From: Streptomyces platensis
GTDB taxonomy: Bacteria > Actinomycetota > Actinomycetes > Streptomycetales > Streptomycetaceae
Direction: 5' to 3'
Length of the DNA: 64,000 nucleotides
Assembly (NCBI RefSeq): GCF_008704855.1
Contig: NZ_CP023691.1
Location: 6,758,001-6,822,000 of the forward strand
The notes under the pieces are model-generated. The model saw only the letters and a list, made by a program, of their open reading frames with translations, made no database searches and had not been told where the DNA came from. Made by a program: the position numbers and the translations under genes. Positions 1 through 8,012 of this stretch are shown here, piece by piece (positions within the stretch are counted from its first letter, which is position 1; each line of letters starts with the position of its first letter).

Positions 1-1541
1 GTGGCCAGCCAGAGGTCGAAACGGTCGTCGGGGTCGTCGAGGCGGCGGCCGGTGAGGTCCATGGCCTTGTCGAGGCGGTTGCGGACGGTGTGCCGGTGGA
101 CGCCGAGGCGCCGGCTGGTGGCATCCCAGGCGCCGCCGGTCTCCAGCCAGGCAGCGAGGGTGGCGGTCAACTCCTCGCCGTTGTCCGCGAGATCGAGCGG
201 GCCGAGCACGGTGTCGGCGTAGCCGTGCAGCGTACGGCGGTCGCCCAGGTCGAGCAGCAGCCGGCTGGCCTGGCTCTGCCGGGCCTCCGCGGGCTCGCCG
301 CTCGACCGGCTGACGGCGAGCAGCCCGGTCGCCTGGCGCACGGACACCCGTACCGCTTCGGGGGCGGTGGCCGGGCCGATACCGGCCGGGCAGCCCGGGG
401 CGAAGCGGGCGAGCACATCGCGGATGTCCAGATCCTCGCCGACCACCGCCTCGATGACCGTGCCCGGCGCCCCGTCCACCACCCTGACCAGGCCACCGGG
501 CATCGCCAGCGCCAGATCGGCGGCCATCTCCTGCGCGGCGCCGTCCGGAGCCCCGGCCCCGGCCCCCGGCGCGGCGGAGGCCCCACGATCGCCCGCGCCA
601 CCCCCCGCCGCCACCACGACGCCCCGCACCCGCTCGGCCGTCAGCCCCACCGACCGCAGCATGTCCCGGGCCCGCCCGGCGGCCGGGTCCTCCGCCGCCA
701 GCAGCTCGGACAGCAGTGCCGACCTGCGGCGGCGCTCCGGCTCATCGCGCAGGTGACGCCGCTCCAGCTCCAAGGAGAGCAGCGAGACCAGTCCGGGCAC
801 GACCGAACGGGCGGCGTCGTCCGGGCGGCCGGTGAGCAGCAGCAGCCCCCGCAGCCGGCGCGCCCCCAGCGGCTGCACCTCCAGCTGCTGCCCGGCGGCC
901 GTGCTGGACGCGCTGCCGCGCAGTCCGCGCGCGGCGACCCGTTCGATCAGGTCCCGGGCCGGTGCCGGCGGCGTCCGCTGCGCCCGCTCACCCGCCGCGA
1001 GCAGCCGCCCCAGCGGGTCGAACACCGCCGCGCCGACCCCGGTGGCGGCCGTCCACTCCGCCAGCATCGGCCGCAGCCCGTCGCCGGTCGCCGCGGCCGT
1101 CAGCCGCCGCTGGGTCGCGAACGCCCGCTGGAGCCGTTCACGCTGCTCCTCGGCCCGGGCCTCGAAGACCGCCTTGGTGACGGCGATGAACGGCACCCCG
1201 TCCGGCACCGTCAGCAGCGGCAGCCCGGCCTCCCCGGCCGCGGTCACCAGCGGCTCCGGCGCCTCCTGGTACGGCAGCCCCTGCCCCAGACCGAGCGCCA
1301 GACAGGCCGCCCCGCCCTCGGCCACGTCCCGCACGTACGCCCGGCAGGCGGCCGGCTCCCGCGGCAGCAACAGGCCGATGGTCATGAGGAGTTCGCCGCC
1401 CTGGAGCCACTTTCCCGGCGCCGGCAGATCCGAGACCGTCGCCGCTTCGATCGTGCGGGCCAGCAGCGGCGGCGGCACGTCGTAGGTGACCGACAGCCGG
1501 AGATCGGGCCGGGCCAGCAGATCGGAGATATGCAGGGGCAT
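1..1541 (-). CDS. PucR family transcriptional regulator (3' end outside window)
   Basis: The minus strand is open from an ATG at 1541-1539 down to base 1, giving at least 513 residues without a stop. The N-terminus (MPLHISDLLARPDLRLSV) starts a purine-catabolism PucR-like domain. The C-terminal part reads as the PucR-type helix-turn-helix (DATSRRLGVHRHTVRNRLDK), ending near DDRFDLWLA at the window edge, so only a few residues are missing. The family are cytoplasmic DNA-binding regulators whose N-terminal domain senses a small molecule. It is divergent from the DJ-1/PfpI gene across about 250 bp, so it could control that gene, which is inference. The low-complexity Ala/Gly stretch in the middle is probably a linker. 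The effector cannot be read from sequence. Confidence 0.85.
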   Translation of the reverse strand, partial: MPLHISDLLARPDLRLSVTYDVPPPLLARTIEAATVSDLPAPGKWLQGGELLMTIGLLLPREPAACRAYVRDVAEGGAACLALGLGQGLPYQEAPEPLVTAAGEAGLPLLTVPDGVPFIAVTKAVFEARAEEQRERLQRAFATQRRLTAAATGDGLRPMLAEWTAATGVGAAVFDPLGRLLAAGERAQRTPPAPARDLIERVAARGLRGSASSTAAGQQLEVQPLGARRLRGLLLLTGRPDDAARSVVPGLVSLLSLELERRHLRDEPERRRRSALLSELLAAEDPAAGRARDMLRSVGLTAERVRGVVVAAGGGAGDRGASAAPGAGAGAPDGAAQEMAADLALAMPGGLVRVVDGAPGTVIEAVVGEDLDIRDVLARFAPGCPAGIGPATAPEAVRVSVRQATGLLAVSRSSGEPAEARQSQASRLLLDLGDRRTLHGYADTVLGPLDLADNGEELTATLAAWLETGGAWDATSRRLGVHRHTVRNRLDKAMDLTGRRLDDPDDRFDLWLA

Positions 1542-1794
1542 AGCCACAGTGTCCAGCAGCGGGCCCCGCGATGGACACTCGGGCGCTCGCCTGACCCGCG
1601 TGACCTGCGGGTTCGGGCGGCCGGGGGACGGCGCGGCCGACCGGCGGCGGCAGCTGTGCGGAGCGCCGTCCGGGGCCGGAATCCACGCCCGTCCCGCGGA
1701 TGAGCGCGGGCCCGGTGGGCCGTTATGGTCGAGGGTGTGGGGAAGCGGGGAACCCTCCCCGCTTCGCGACCCGACGAAGGGACGTGAGCTCGGT

Positions 1795-2328
1795 ATGCAG
1801 GCGGCGTTTCTGGTGGCTCCCGAGGGCACCGAAGAGGTCGAGCTGACCCGGCCGTGGCAGGCGGTGACCGACGCGGGCGGCGGCCCGACGCTGGTCTCCA
1901 CCCACGCGGGCAAGGTGCAGGCGTTCCACCACCTGGACAAGGCGGACACCTTCCCCGTCGATCTGACGGTGGACGAGGCGACCGCGGCGGACTTCGACGG
2001 ACTGGTGCTGCCCGGCGGGGTCGCCAACCCGGACGCCCTGCGGCTGGACCGGCGGGCCGTGGCGTTCATCAAGTCCTTCTTCGACGCCGGACGGCCGGTG
2101 GCCGCGATCTGCCATGCGCCGTGGACGCTGATCGAGGCCGATGTGGTGCGTGGCCGCACCCTGACCTCCTGGCCGAGCCTGCGGACCGACATCCGGAACG
2201 CGGGCGGCACCTGGGTCGACGAGCAGGTCAAGATCTGCACCGCCGGACCGAACACCCTGATCACCAGCCGGAAGCCGGCCGATCTGGAGGCCTTCTGCGC
2301 GGCGTTCGTCTCGGAGTTCTCGCACTGA
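1795..2328 (+). CDS. DJ-1/PfpI family protein (type 1 glutamine amidotransferase-like)
   Basis: 177 residues, the usual length for the family. The ATG at 1795 follows a GAAGGGA ribosome site; longer in-frame starts lack family similarity. The fold signature is present: LVLPGG near residues 65-72 and the nucleophile elbow AAICHAPWTL with Cys106, followed by the LTSWPSL and FCAAF segments seen in PfpI/YhbO proteins. Relatives act as deglycases, stress proteins or cysteine peptidase-like enzymes in the cytoplasm; which one applies here is not resolved. It stands alone, divergent from the PucR gene and convergent with treZ, whose stop is 7 bases away. Confidence 0.88.
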   Translation: MQAAFLVAPEGTEEVELTRPWQAVTDAGGGPTLVSTHAGKVQAFHHLDKADTFPVDLTVDEATAADFDGLVLPGGVANPDALRLDRRAVAFIKSFFDAGRPVAAICHAPWTLIEADVVRGRTLTSWPSLRTDIRNAGGTWVDEQVKICTAGPNTLITSRKPADLEAFCAAFVSEFSH

Positions 2329-2335
2329 GCGCCGC

Positions 2336-4108
2336 TTAGGGCCCCAGCACCACCGCCGATTCCGGAGGGAGCCGCAGCACCCCGTCCGTGTCGGGGAGCC
2401 GGGCGCCGGGCCAGCCGGCCAGGGCCTGGAGCCCGGCGCCGCCGTCGCCCACGGGGATGGCGGCCGTGGTGTCCGGCGCGAGATTGACCGCCACCCGTAG
2501 CGGACCGCGCCGCAGCAGGAGCCAGCGGGCCGCCTCGTCGTAGTGGACGGCGGTGTGCCGCGGGTCGGGGTCGGTCAGCGGGGGCAGCTCATGGCGGAGC
2601 GTCAGCAGGGTGCGATGCCAGGCCAGCAGTGCGGTGTGCGGCTCCCGGGCCGGTTCGGTCCAGTCCAGGACGCAGCGGTCGCGGGTCGCCGGGTCCTGCG
2701 GGTCGGGCCAGTCCCCGGCGTCACCGGCCCACTCGTGCGCGGTGAACTCGCGCCGCCGCCCCTCCCGTACGGCCTCCGCCAGCTCCGGATCCTGGTGATC
2801 GGTGAAGTACTGCCACGGGGTGGTCGCGCCCCACTCCTCGCCCATGAACAGCATCGGGGTGAACGGCGCACACAGCACCAGGGTGGCGGCGCAGGCGAGC
2901 AGGCCGGGGGAGAGGCCGGCGGCGAGCCGGTCGCCGAGCGCGCGGTTGCCGATCTGGTCGTGCGTCTGGGCGTAGGCCAGCAGCCGGTACGCGGGCGTGA
3001 CCCGCAGATCGAGCGGTGCGCCGTGCCGCCGCCCGCGGAAGGCGGAGTACGTACCGTCGTGGAAGAAGCCGCCGGTCAGCGTCTTGGCGAGGGCGGCGAG
3101 CGGGGCCCGCGCGAAGTCGGCGTAATAGCCCTGGGATTCGCCGGTGAGCGCGGTGTGCAGGGCGTGATGGAAGTCGTCGTTCCACTGGGCGTGCAGCCCC
3201 TGTCCGCCGTCCGCCCGGGGCGCGGTGGTGCGCGGATCGTTGAGATCGGACTCGGCGACCAGGAACAGCGGGCGCCGCAGCCGCCCGGCCAGTGCGTCGA
3301 CGGCGGCGGACAGTGCGGCCAGGAAGTGCGGGGAGCGGTCGTCGTGCAGGGCGTGCACGGCGTCCAGCCGCAGTCCGTCGAGCCGGTAGTCGCGCAGCCA
3401 GGAGAGCGCACTGCTGAGGAAGTAGGCGCGCACCTCGTCGGAACCGGGGGCGTCGAGATTGACCGCCGCGCCCCACGGGGTCTGATGGGTGTCGGTGAAG
3501 TACGGCCCGAACGCCGGGAGAGGGTTGCCGGAGGGGCCGAGGTGGTTGTGCACCACGTCGAGCACGACCCCCAGTCCGTGCTCGTGCGCCGTGTCCACGA
3601 ACCGTTTGAGCCCGTCCGGCCCGCCGTACGGTTCGTGCACAGCCCAGGGCGCGACTCCGTCGTAGCCCCACCCATGGGTGCCGGGGAACGGGCAGACCGG
3701 CATCAGGGAGACATGGGTGATGCCCAGGTCGGCGAGGTGCCGCAGCCGCGCGGCGGCGGCGTCGAAGGTGCCCTCGGGGGTGTAGGTCCCGATGTGCAGT
3801 TCGTAGAGGACCGCGCCGGGCAGCGGGCGGCCCGGCCAGGGATGCCGCCAGCCGAACCGGTCGTGTTCGACGACCGCGGCGGGCCCGCCGGGGCCCTCCG
3901 GCAGCCGGGCGGCCCGTGGATCGGGCAGCGGCGGCCCGCCGTCCAGCCGGAAGGCGTACCGGTCCCCGTCCCGGGCCGGTGCCTCGGCCCGCCACCAGCC
4001 CGCGCGGGCGGCGTCGCGCTCCATCGGGACCGGCGGCTCGCCCGCCCGGTTCCCCGCCCACTGGAGAGCGACCCGCCCGGCCTGTGGCGCCCACACCTCG
4101 AACAGCAC
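2336..4108 (-). CDS. treZ: Malto-oligosyltrehalose trehalohydrolase
   Basis: 590-residue GH13 enzyme that cleaves the terminal maltooligosyl-trehalose made by TreY, releasing trehalose. I chose the GTG at 4108 because AAGGAGGA (4114-4121, complement) lies just upstream and the protein then begins VLFEVWAPQAG, the usual start of the N-terminal E-set domain. The (beta/alpha)8 barrel shows VLDVVHNHLG, the nucleophile in GLRLDAVHAL (Asp249), the general acid in FLVAESDLN (Glu286), and QTHDQIGNRA. The C-terminal beta domain ends in ESAVVLGP. Its partner treY lies about 4 kb away on the same strand, separated by unrelated genes, so the usual treXYZ clustering is disrupted. The upstream region carries a nine-base direct repeat (4189, 4254). 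Confidence 0.95.
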   Translation of the reverse strand: MLFEVWAPQAGRVALQWAGNRAGEPPVPMERDAARAGWWRAEAPARDGDRYAFRLDGGPPLPDPRAARLPEGPGGPAAVVEHDRFGWRHPWPGRPLPGAVLYELHIGTYTPEGTFDAAAARLRHLADLGITHVSLMPVCPFPGTHGWGYDGVAPWAVHEPYGGPDGLKRFVDTAHEHGLGVVLDVVHNHLGPSGNPLPAFGPYFTDTHQTPWGAAVNLDAPGSDEVRAYFLSSALSWLRDYRLDGLRLDAVHALHDDRSPHFLAALSAAVDALAGRLRRPLFLVAESDLNDPRTTAPRADGGQGLHAQWNDDFHHALHTALTGESQGYYADFARAPLAALAKTLTGGFFHDGTYSAFRGRRHGAPLDLRVTPAYRLLAYAQTHDQIGNRALGDRLAAGLSPGLLACAATLVLCAPFTPMLFMGEEWGATTPWQYFTDHQDPELAEAVREGRRREFTAHEWAGDAGDWPDPQDPATRDRCVLDWTEPAREPHTALLAWHRTLLTLRHELPPLTDPDPRHTAVHYDEAARWLLLRRGPLRVAVNLAPDTTAAIPVGDGGAGLQALAGWPGARLPDTDGVLRLPPESAVVLGP

Positions 4109-4113
4109 GGCCG

Positions 4114-4121
4114 TCCTCCTT
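4114..4121 (-). promoter_or_regulatory. Ribosome binding site of treZ
   Basis: The complement reads AAGGAGGA, a near-perfect Shine-Dalgarno, five bases before the GTG at 4108. It decides the start against an upstream ATG at 4150. Confidence 0.75.
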
Positions 4122-4188
4122 CGTTCGGTCCCGGCCCCCGACGAAAGCACGCCGCCGCGCCGCCCGACAGTCCGACGTGGCGCTGCGG

Positions 4189-4262
4189 AGCCACATCACG
4201 CCATCCGCTGGGCCGTTCCGGCGAGCCGCGGGCCCGGCCGCAGCGCTCTGCGCAGCCACATC
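4189..4262. repeat. Direct repeat AGCCACATC x2 in the treZ/FHA intergenic region
   Basis: AGCCACATC occurs at 4189-4197 and 4254-4262, 65 bases apart. Each copy is preceded by a GCGCT-like run. The pair lies between the divergent treZ and FHA genes, where a regulator could bind. It may also be chance in GC-rich DNA. Confidence 0.3.
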
Positions 4263-4300
4263 GCCTGGACAGCGGCTCGTGGTCGCCGGAGAATCCCGGT

Positions 4301-4846
4301 ATGACTTCGCTCGAGTTCCCTGCACGTCCGGCGCGGCCGTCGGACGCCGACCGGGAACGTGCCCTCGATCTGCTGCGTGACGGCGCGGCGCAGGGACGGT
4401 TGTCCCAGGACACCTTCCTGCGGCGCCTGGAACTCGTCCTGACCGCTCAACAGCAGTCCGAACTCGACCTGGTCACCGCTGACTTGGCGAGCCATGGCGC
4501 AGTCCAGGGCGTGGTGCTGCGGATGGTGGGACGGGTGTCCGCCTTCCACCTCCGGGTGCGCCGCGCCTGGCGTACGGAGCGGCTGCCGAAGCTGCTGCTG
4601 CCCGAGCCGGGCCCGCTCCCGCTGCTCATAGGGCGGGCTCCCGGTTCCGGTCTGCGTCTCAACCACGAGACGGTCTCCCGTGCGCACGCCGAACTCCGCA
4701 GCGCCGGCAAGGGCTGGCTGCTGCGCGACCTCGGCTCCACCAACGGCACCTGCGTCAACGGCCGCCGGGTGGTGGGCGAGGTGCCGGTCGGCCCCGGGGA
4801 CCACATCAGGTTCGGCCAGGTGGATTACGTCCTGACGGAGCGCTGA
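4301..4846 (+). CDS. DUF1707 and FHA domain protein
   Basis: 181 residues from the ATG at 4301. Residues about 10-60 (RPSDADRERALDLLRDGAAQ and on) are a DUF1707 domain, a short helical module common in actinobacteria. Residues about 105-180 form a forkhead-associated domain with the diagnostic LIGRAPGSGL, SRAHAEL, LRDLGSTNGT and VNGRRV. FHA domains bind phosphothreonine, so the protein probably reads the output of a Ser/Thr kinase; no kinase is adjacent. No transmembrane segment or signal peptide is visible. It is divergent from treZ. Confidence 0.88.
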   Translation: MTSLEFPARPARPSDADRERALDLLRDGAAQGRLSQDTFLRRLELVLTAQQQSELDLVTADLASHGAVQGVVLRMVGRVSAFHLRVRRAWRTERLPKLLLPEPGPLPLLIGRAPGSGLRLNHETVSRAHAELRSAGKGWLLRDLGSTNGTCVNGRRVVGEVPVGPGDHIRFGQVDYVLTER

Positions 4847-4909
4847 GCGCGTCGGAGGGACCGGGCCGCGCGGGCTGCCCCGGCCCGCTCCCGCCCGGCA
4901 GCCGCCGCC

Positions 4910-5541
4910 TCACCGGGGCCCGCCCTGCCGCGGTGCCGCGTTCCCCCGCACCGGACGGTCGCCCGAGGGTGCGGACGTCCACACCCCCTCGCCGTGCGTC
5001 AGTCCGGGCAACAGCCCCTGGAACTCCTGGACATGGCGTGCCGGGAGGACGCCGCTGACCAGCCAGGAGTGCCGGCCGCCGGTGGTCTCCGCGAACTCGG
5101 CGCCCAGCGCCGCGAGACGGGCGGTGACCGGCGCCAGCGCGGCGGGCGGGATGTCCGCCTCGAAGGCGTGATACGGCTCGTACACCCGGTGCCGGCCCGC
5201 TCCAGGGCGCGCCGCAGCACCCGGGGAGTGACCGTACGGAAGTCCCCGGCGGTGCTGAGCGGGCCGACGAAACCGGACCGGGTCAGCACCACGCGGCAGT
5301 CCGTCACCGCCAGACCGCGCGGTCCGTGCCGCAGGGTCGCGTGCACCGTCTCCTCGATGGCCTGGTGGAAGCCGTGCGGCAGGGCGCCCAGTTCGGTCTC
5401 ATAGGCGAAGACCGGGCCGGAGTGCCGGGCGCCCGGCTCGACCCGCAGTCCGACCGTGGCCCAGGGCCCGGTGTGGCCGCGCCGGGCGATCTCGTGGCAG
5501 GCCTCGCCGACCCCGCACGGCCGCTCGACACAGGCCCGCTC
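4910..5541 (-). pseudogene. otrA: OtrA/Tet(M)-type ribosomal protection protein, C-terminal remnant with frameshift
   Basis: About 210 residues of the C-terminal part of a tetracycline-resistance ribosomal protection GTPase remain. One frame reads ERACVERPCGVGEA, VTDCRVVLTRSGF, STAGDFRTVTPRVL and ends at RALERAGT. The next frame continues VYEPYHAFEADIPP, SGVLPARHVQEF, LPGLTHGEG and stops at 4910. The known family runs AGT-x-xEPY without a break, so about one base is missing near 5186-5190. The GTPase domain, domain II and any start codon are gone: the remnant begins exactly at the lpd stop (5540-5542). The intact protein would displace tetracycline from the ribosome; this fragment cannot. It looks like the 3' end of a gene cut by a deletion that joined it to lpd. 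Confidence 0.85.
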
Positions 5542-6976
5542 AGTGCTGGTGCAGCCCCCGCCCCGCCAGCGTCAGAAACGCCTCGCCGACCGCCTCCGAC
5601 AGCGTCGGATGGGCGTGGATGTGCTGGGCGACATCGGCCGGTTCGGCGTCCCAGCCCACGATCAGCTGGCTCTCCGCGATCATCTCCGAGACATGTGGCC
5701 CGACGAGATGGACGCCGAGCACCGTGCCAGTGGCCTCGCCGCCCGCACCGTCCGCCGCCGCGATCACCTTCACCATGCCGCCCTGGCCGTGCACCATGCC
5801 CTTGGCGGTGGCGGCCAGCGGCATGGTGTTCACCTTGATGTCCAGGCCGCCGGCGCGGGCCTCGGCCTCGGTCCGGCCGACCGACGCGGTCTGCGGCGAG
5901 GAGTACGTCACCCGTGGCACGGCCGCGTAGTCCACCGCCCGCGACGGCAGGCCCGCCAGCGTCTCGGCCACCAACAGGCCCTCCGCGAAGGACGCATGGG
6001 CCAGGCCCGGGGACGGCGGCGGCAGCAGATCGCCGACCACATGGATGCCCGGGACGGCGGTCTCCAGCCGTGACCAGTCCGCCGGGGCGACGAACCCCCG
6101 CCCGTCCGCCGCCAGCCCGGCTGCCGCCAGATCCAGCCCGTCCGTCACCGGGGCCCGCCCCACCGCGACCAGCAGCCGCTCGGCCTCGATCACCAGCTCC
6201 TCGCCCTTCGGGGTGCGCACGGTGGCCCGCACCCCGTCCGGCAGCAGCTCGGTACCGGTGAGCGCCGAGCCCGTACGGACCGCGATACCGCGCTTCTTCA
6301 GTCCGCGCGCCAGATGGCGGCCCACGTCCTCGTCCTCCATCGGAAGCAGCCGCCCGGCCGCCTCGGCGAGGGTGACCTCGGCCCCCATGGAGCGGTGGAA
6401 GGACGCGTACTCGACGCCGATCGCCCCGCCGCCCAAAACGAGGACGGACGCCGGAAGTCCGGCCGCGAACAGTGCGTCGTCGCTGGTCACCACCCGTCGG
6501 CCGTCCGCGGCCAGGCCCGGCAGCATCTTCGGCCGGGAGCCGGTGGCCAGCACGATGCCGCGCCGCGCGGTGAACTCCCCGGCGTCCTCGACGTGGACCG
6601 TACGGGGCCCGGTCAGCCGCGCGGTGCCCTTGAGGACCCGCACCCCCGCCGTCCGCAAGTGCCCGGCCACCCCCTGGTGGTTGCGGGCGACGATGGTGTC
6701 GCGGGTGGCCACCAGGGCCGGCCAGTCCAGGGAGTCGACGGTGGCCTTGACGCCCCACCGTTCGCGGGCCTCCGCGATGCCGTCCACCAACTCGGCCGCG
6801 TGCAGCATGGCCTTGCTGGGGATGCAGCCGCGGTGCAGACAGGTGCCGCCGATCAGCTCGCGTTCGGCCAGCACCACCCGCAGCCCCAGGGACGCGGCGC
6901 GCAGGGCGGTGCTGTAGCCGCCGGTGCCGCCGCCGATGACGATGACGTCCGTCGTGTTCGGGTCTGTCTCACTCAT
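5540..6976 (-). CDS. lpd: Dihydrolipoyl dehydrogenase (E3)
   Basis: 478-residue FAD-dependent disulfide oxidoreductase that reoxidises dihydrolipoamide of 2-oxoacid dehydrogenase complexes or the glycine cleavage system. The FAD site is VIVIGGGTGGYSTA (residues 11-24). The redox pair is in GGTCLHRGCIPSKA (Cys46, Cys51), the NAD-binding motif is LVLGGGAIGVEYAS, and the interface active site is HIHAHPTLSEA near the C-terminus. The start at 6976 (MSETDPNTTD) precedes the FAD site by the usual distance; the upstream ATG at 7027 adds an unrelated peptide. No E1 or E2 subunit is nearby, so this is probably a second, stand-alone copy. A LysR regulator is divergent and the OtrA remnant abuts its stop. 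Confidence 0.93.
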   Translation of the reverse strand: MSETDPNTTDVIVIGGGTGGYSTALRAASLGLRVVLAERELIGGTCLHRGCIPSKAMLHAAELVDGIAEARERWGVKATVDSLDWPALVATRDTIVARNHQGVAGHLRTAGVRVLKGTARLTGPRTVHVEDAGEFTARRGIVLATGSRPKMLPGLAADGRRVVTSDDALFAAGLPASVLVLGGGAIGVEYASFHRSMGAEVTLAEAAGRLLPMEDEDVGRHLARGLKKRGIAVRTGSALTGTELLPDGVRATVRTPKGEELVIEAERLLVAVGRAPVTDGLDLAAAGLAADGRGFVAPADWSRLETAVPGIHVVGDLLPPPSPGLAHASFAEGLLVAETLAGLPSRAVDYAAVPRVTYSSPQTASVGRTEAEARAGGLDIKVNTMPLAATAKGMVHGQGGMVKVIAAADGAGGEATGTVLGVHLVGPHVSEMIAESQLIVGWDAEPADVAQHIHAHPTLSEAVGEAFLTLAGRGLHQH

Positions 6977-7034
6977 GCGTTCAGACTCCGCCCACCTGCG
7001 GTGATGAGTCCAAGGCAATGTTTCCATGGAGGTG

Positions 7035-7049
7035 ATGAAGAACCTTCAT
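7035..7049. promoter_or_regulatory. Palindrome in the lpd/lysR divergent promoter region
   Basis: ATGAAG-AAC-CTTCAT is a perfect six-base dyad lying midway between the lpd start (6976) and the LysR start (7100). LysR-type regulators usually bind dyads in exactly this position, so it is a candidate operator. Binding is inference. Confidence 0.5.
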
Positions 7050-7099
7050 GAGGCGGGGCTTCCCGCACGGCAGGCCCTGGGGCATCGGGAGGGGCGGGC

Positions 7100-7996
7100 A
7101 TGAGTCTGCGGCAGATGGAGTACCTCGTCGCGGTCGTGGAGCAGGAGTCCTTCACCCGCGCCGCCGAGGCGCTGCATGTCACCCAGTCCGCGCTGTCGCA
7201 CCAGATCAAGGCGCTGGAGCGGACGGTCGGCGGCCCGCTGCTGGAGCGGATGCCGCGCGGGGTACGGCTGACCGCGATGGGCCGGGCCTACTTCCCGCAC
7301 GCCCAGCTCGCCGTCCGCAGCGCCCGGCAGGCCCGCCGCGCCGCCCTCGCGGCGGGCGGTGCGGAAAGCGGCGAACTGCATATCGCGACGGTGCACGCCC
7401 AGGCGGTCGGCGTGCTCCCGGAGGTCTGTGCCCGCTGGGCCCGCGCCCGTCCGGGCGTCCGTCTGGTGCTCCATGAGTACGCCACCACCGAGGAGTTGGA
7501 CGATCAGATGGCCCGCGGTGTCGCGGATCTGGCGCTCGGGCCGCGCCCCAAGGACTGGCCGGGACCGGTCACCGTCGTGGGCCAGGAGCGGATGGTGCTG
7601 GTCGTCCCGCACGGTGACCCGCTCGCCGCCCGGGAGTCGGTCCGCCTCGCAGAGCTGGCGGACCGCCCGTGGGTGCGGTGCAGCCTGGAGCCGGTCGTCG
7701 ACGGGCGGCGCTGGCTGGACCGGGAGTGTGAACGGGCCGGCTTCACCCCGCGGACCGCCGTCCGCACCCAGCACAGCTCCACGGCCGTCCGGATGGCCTC
7801 GGCGGGCGTCGGCGTGCTGCTGACCGCCGCCCATGAACTCCGCGGCCTCGACTGTGCGGTCGTGCCCACCGACCCGCCCTGGCACCGCGACATCACCGTC
7901 TTCTCCCGGGTCGAACCGACCGGCGCGGCCGCGGAGTTCACGGAGCTGCTGCGCACGGTGGGCTGCGGGGAGGGGCAGCCGGACGCGACGAACTGA
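7100..7996 (+). CDS. LysR family transcriptional regulator
   Basis: 298 residues, normal for the family. Residues 1-60 are the winged helix-turn-helix (LRQMEYLVAVVEQESFTRAA, LHVTQSALSHQIKALE, LLERMPRGVRLT), followed by a periplasmic-binding-like effector domain (LHIATVHAQAVGVLPEV, VPHGDPLAARESV). It is divergent from lpd with 123 bp between starts and a small palindrome in the gap, so control of lpd and of itself is likely by analogy. The inducer is unknown. The gene ends 17 bases from the convergent treY stop. Confidence 0.92.
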   Translation: MSLRQMEYLVAVVEQESFTRAAEALHVTQSALSHQIKALERTVGGPLLERMPRGVRLTAMGRAYFPHAQLAVRSARQARRAALAAGGAESGELHIATVHAQAVGVLPEVCARWARARPGVRLVLHEYATTEELDDQMARGVADLALGPRPKDWPGPVTVVGQERMVLVVPHGDPLAARESVRLAELADRPWVRCSLEPVVDGRRWLDRECERAGFTPRTAVRTQHSSTAVRMASAGVGVLLTAAHELRGLDCAVVPTDPPWHRDITVFSRVEPTGAAAEFTELLRTVGCGEGQPDATN

Positions 7997-8012
7997 CGCC
8001 ACGTCACTCGTG

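Noticed and set aside
90..1703. 537-codon plus-strand ORF rich in Arg, Gln, Pro and Gly
   Set aside because: It is the antisense shadow of the PucR gene, whose minus-strand translation has clear PucR domains.
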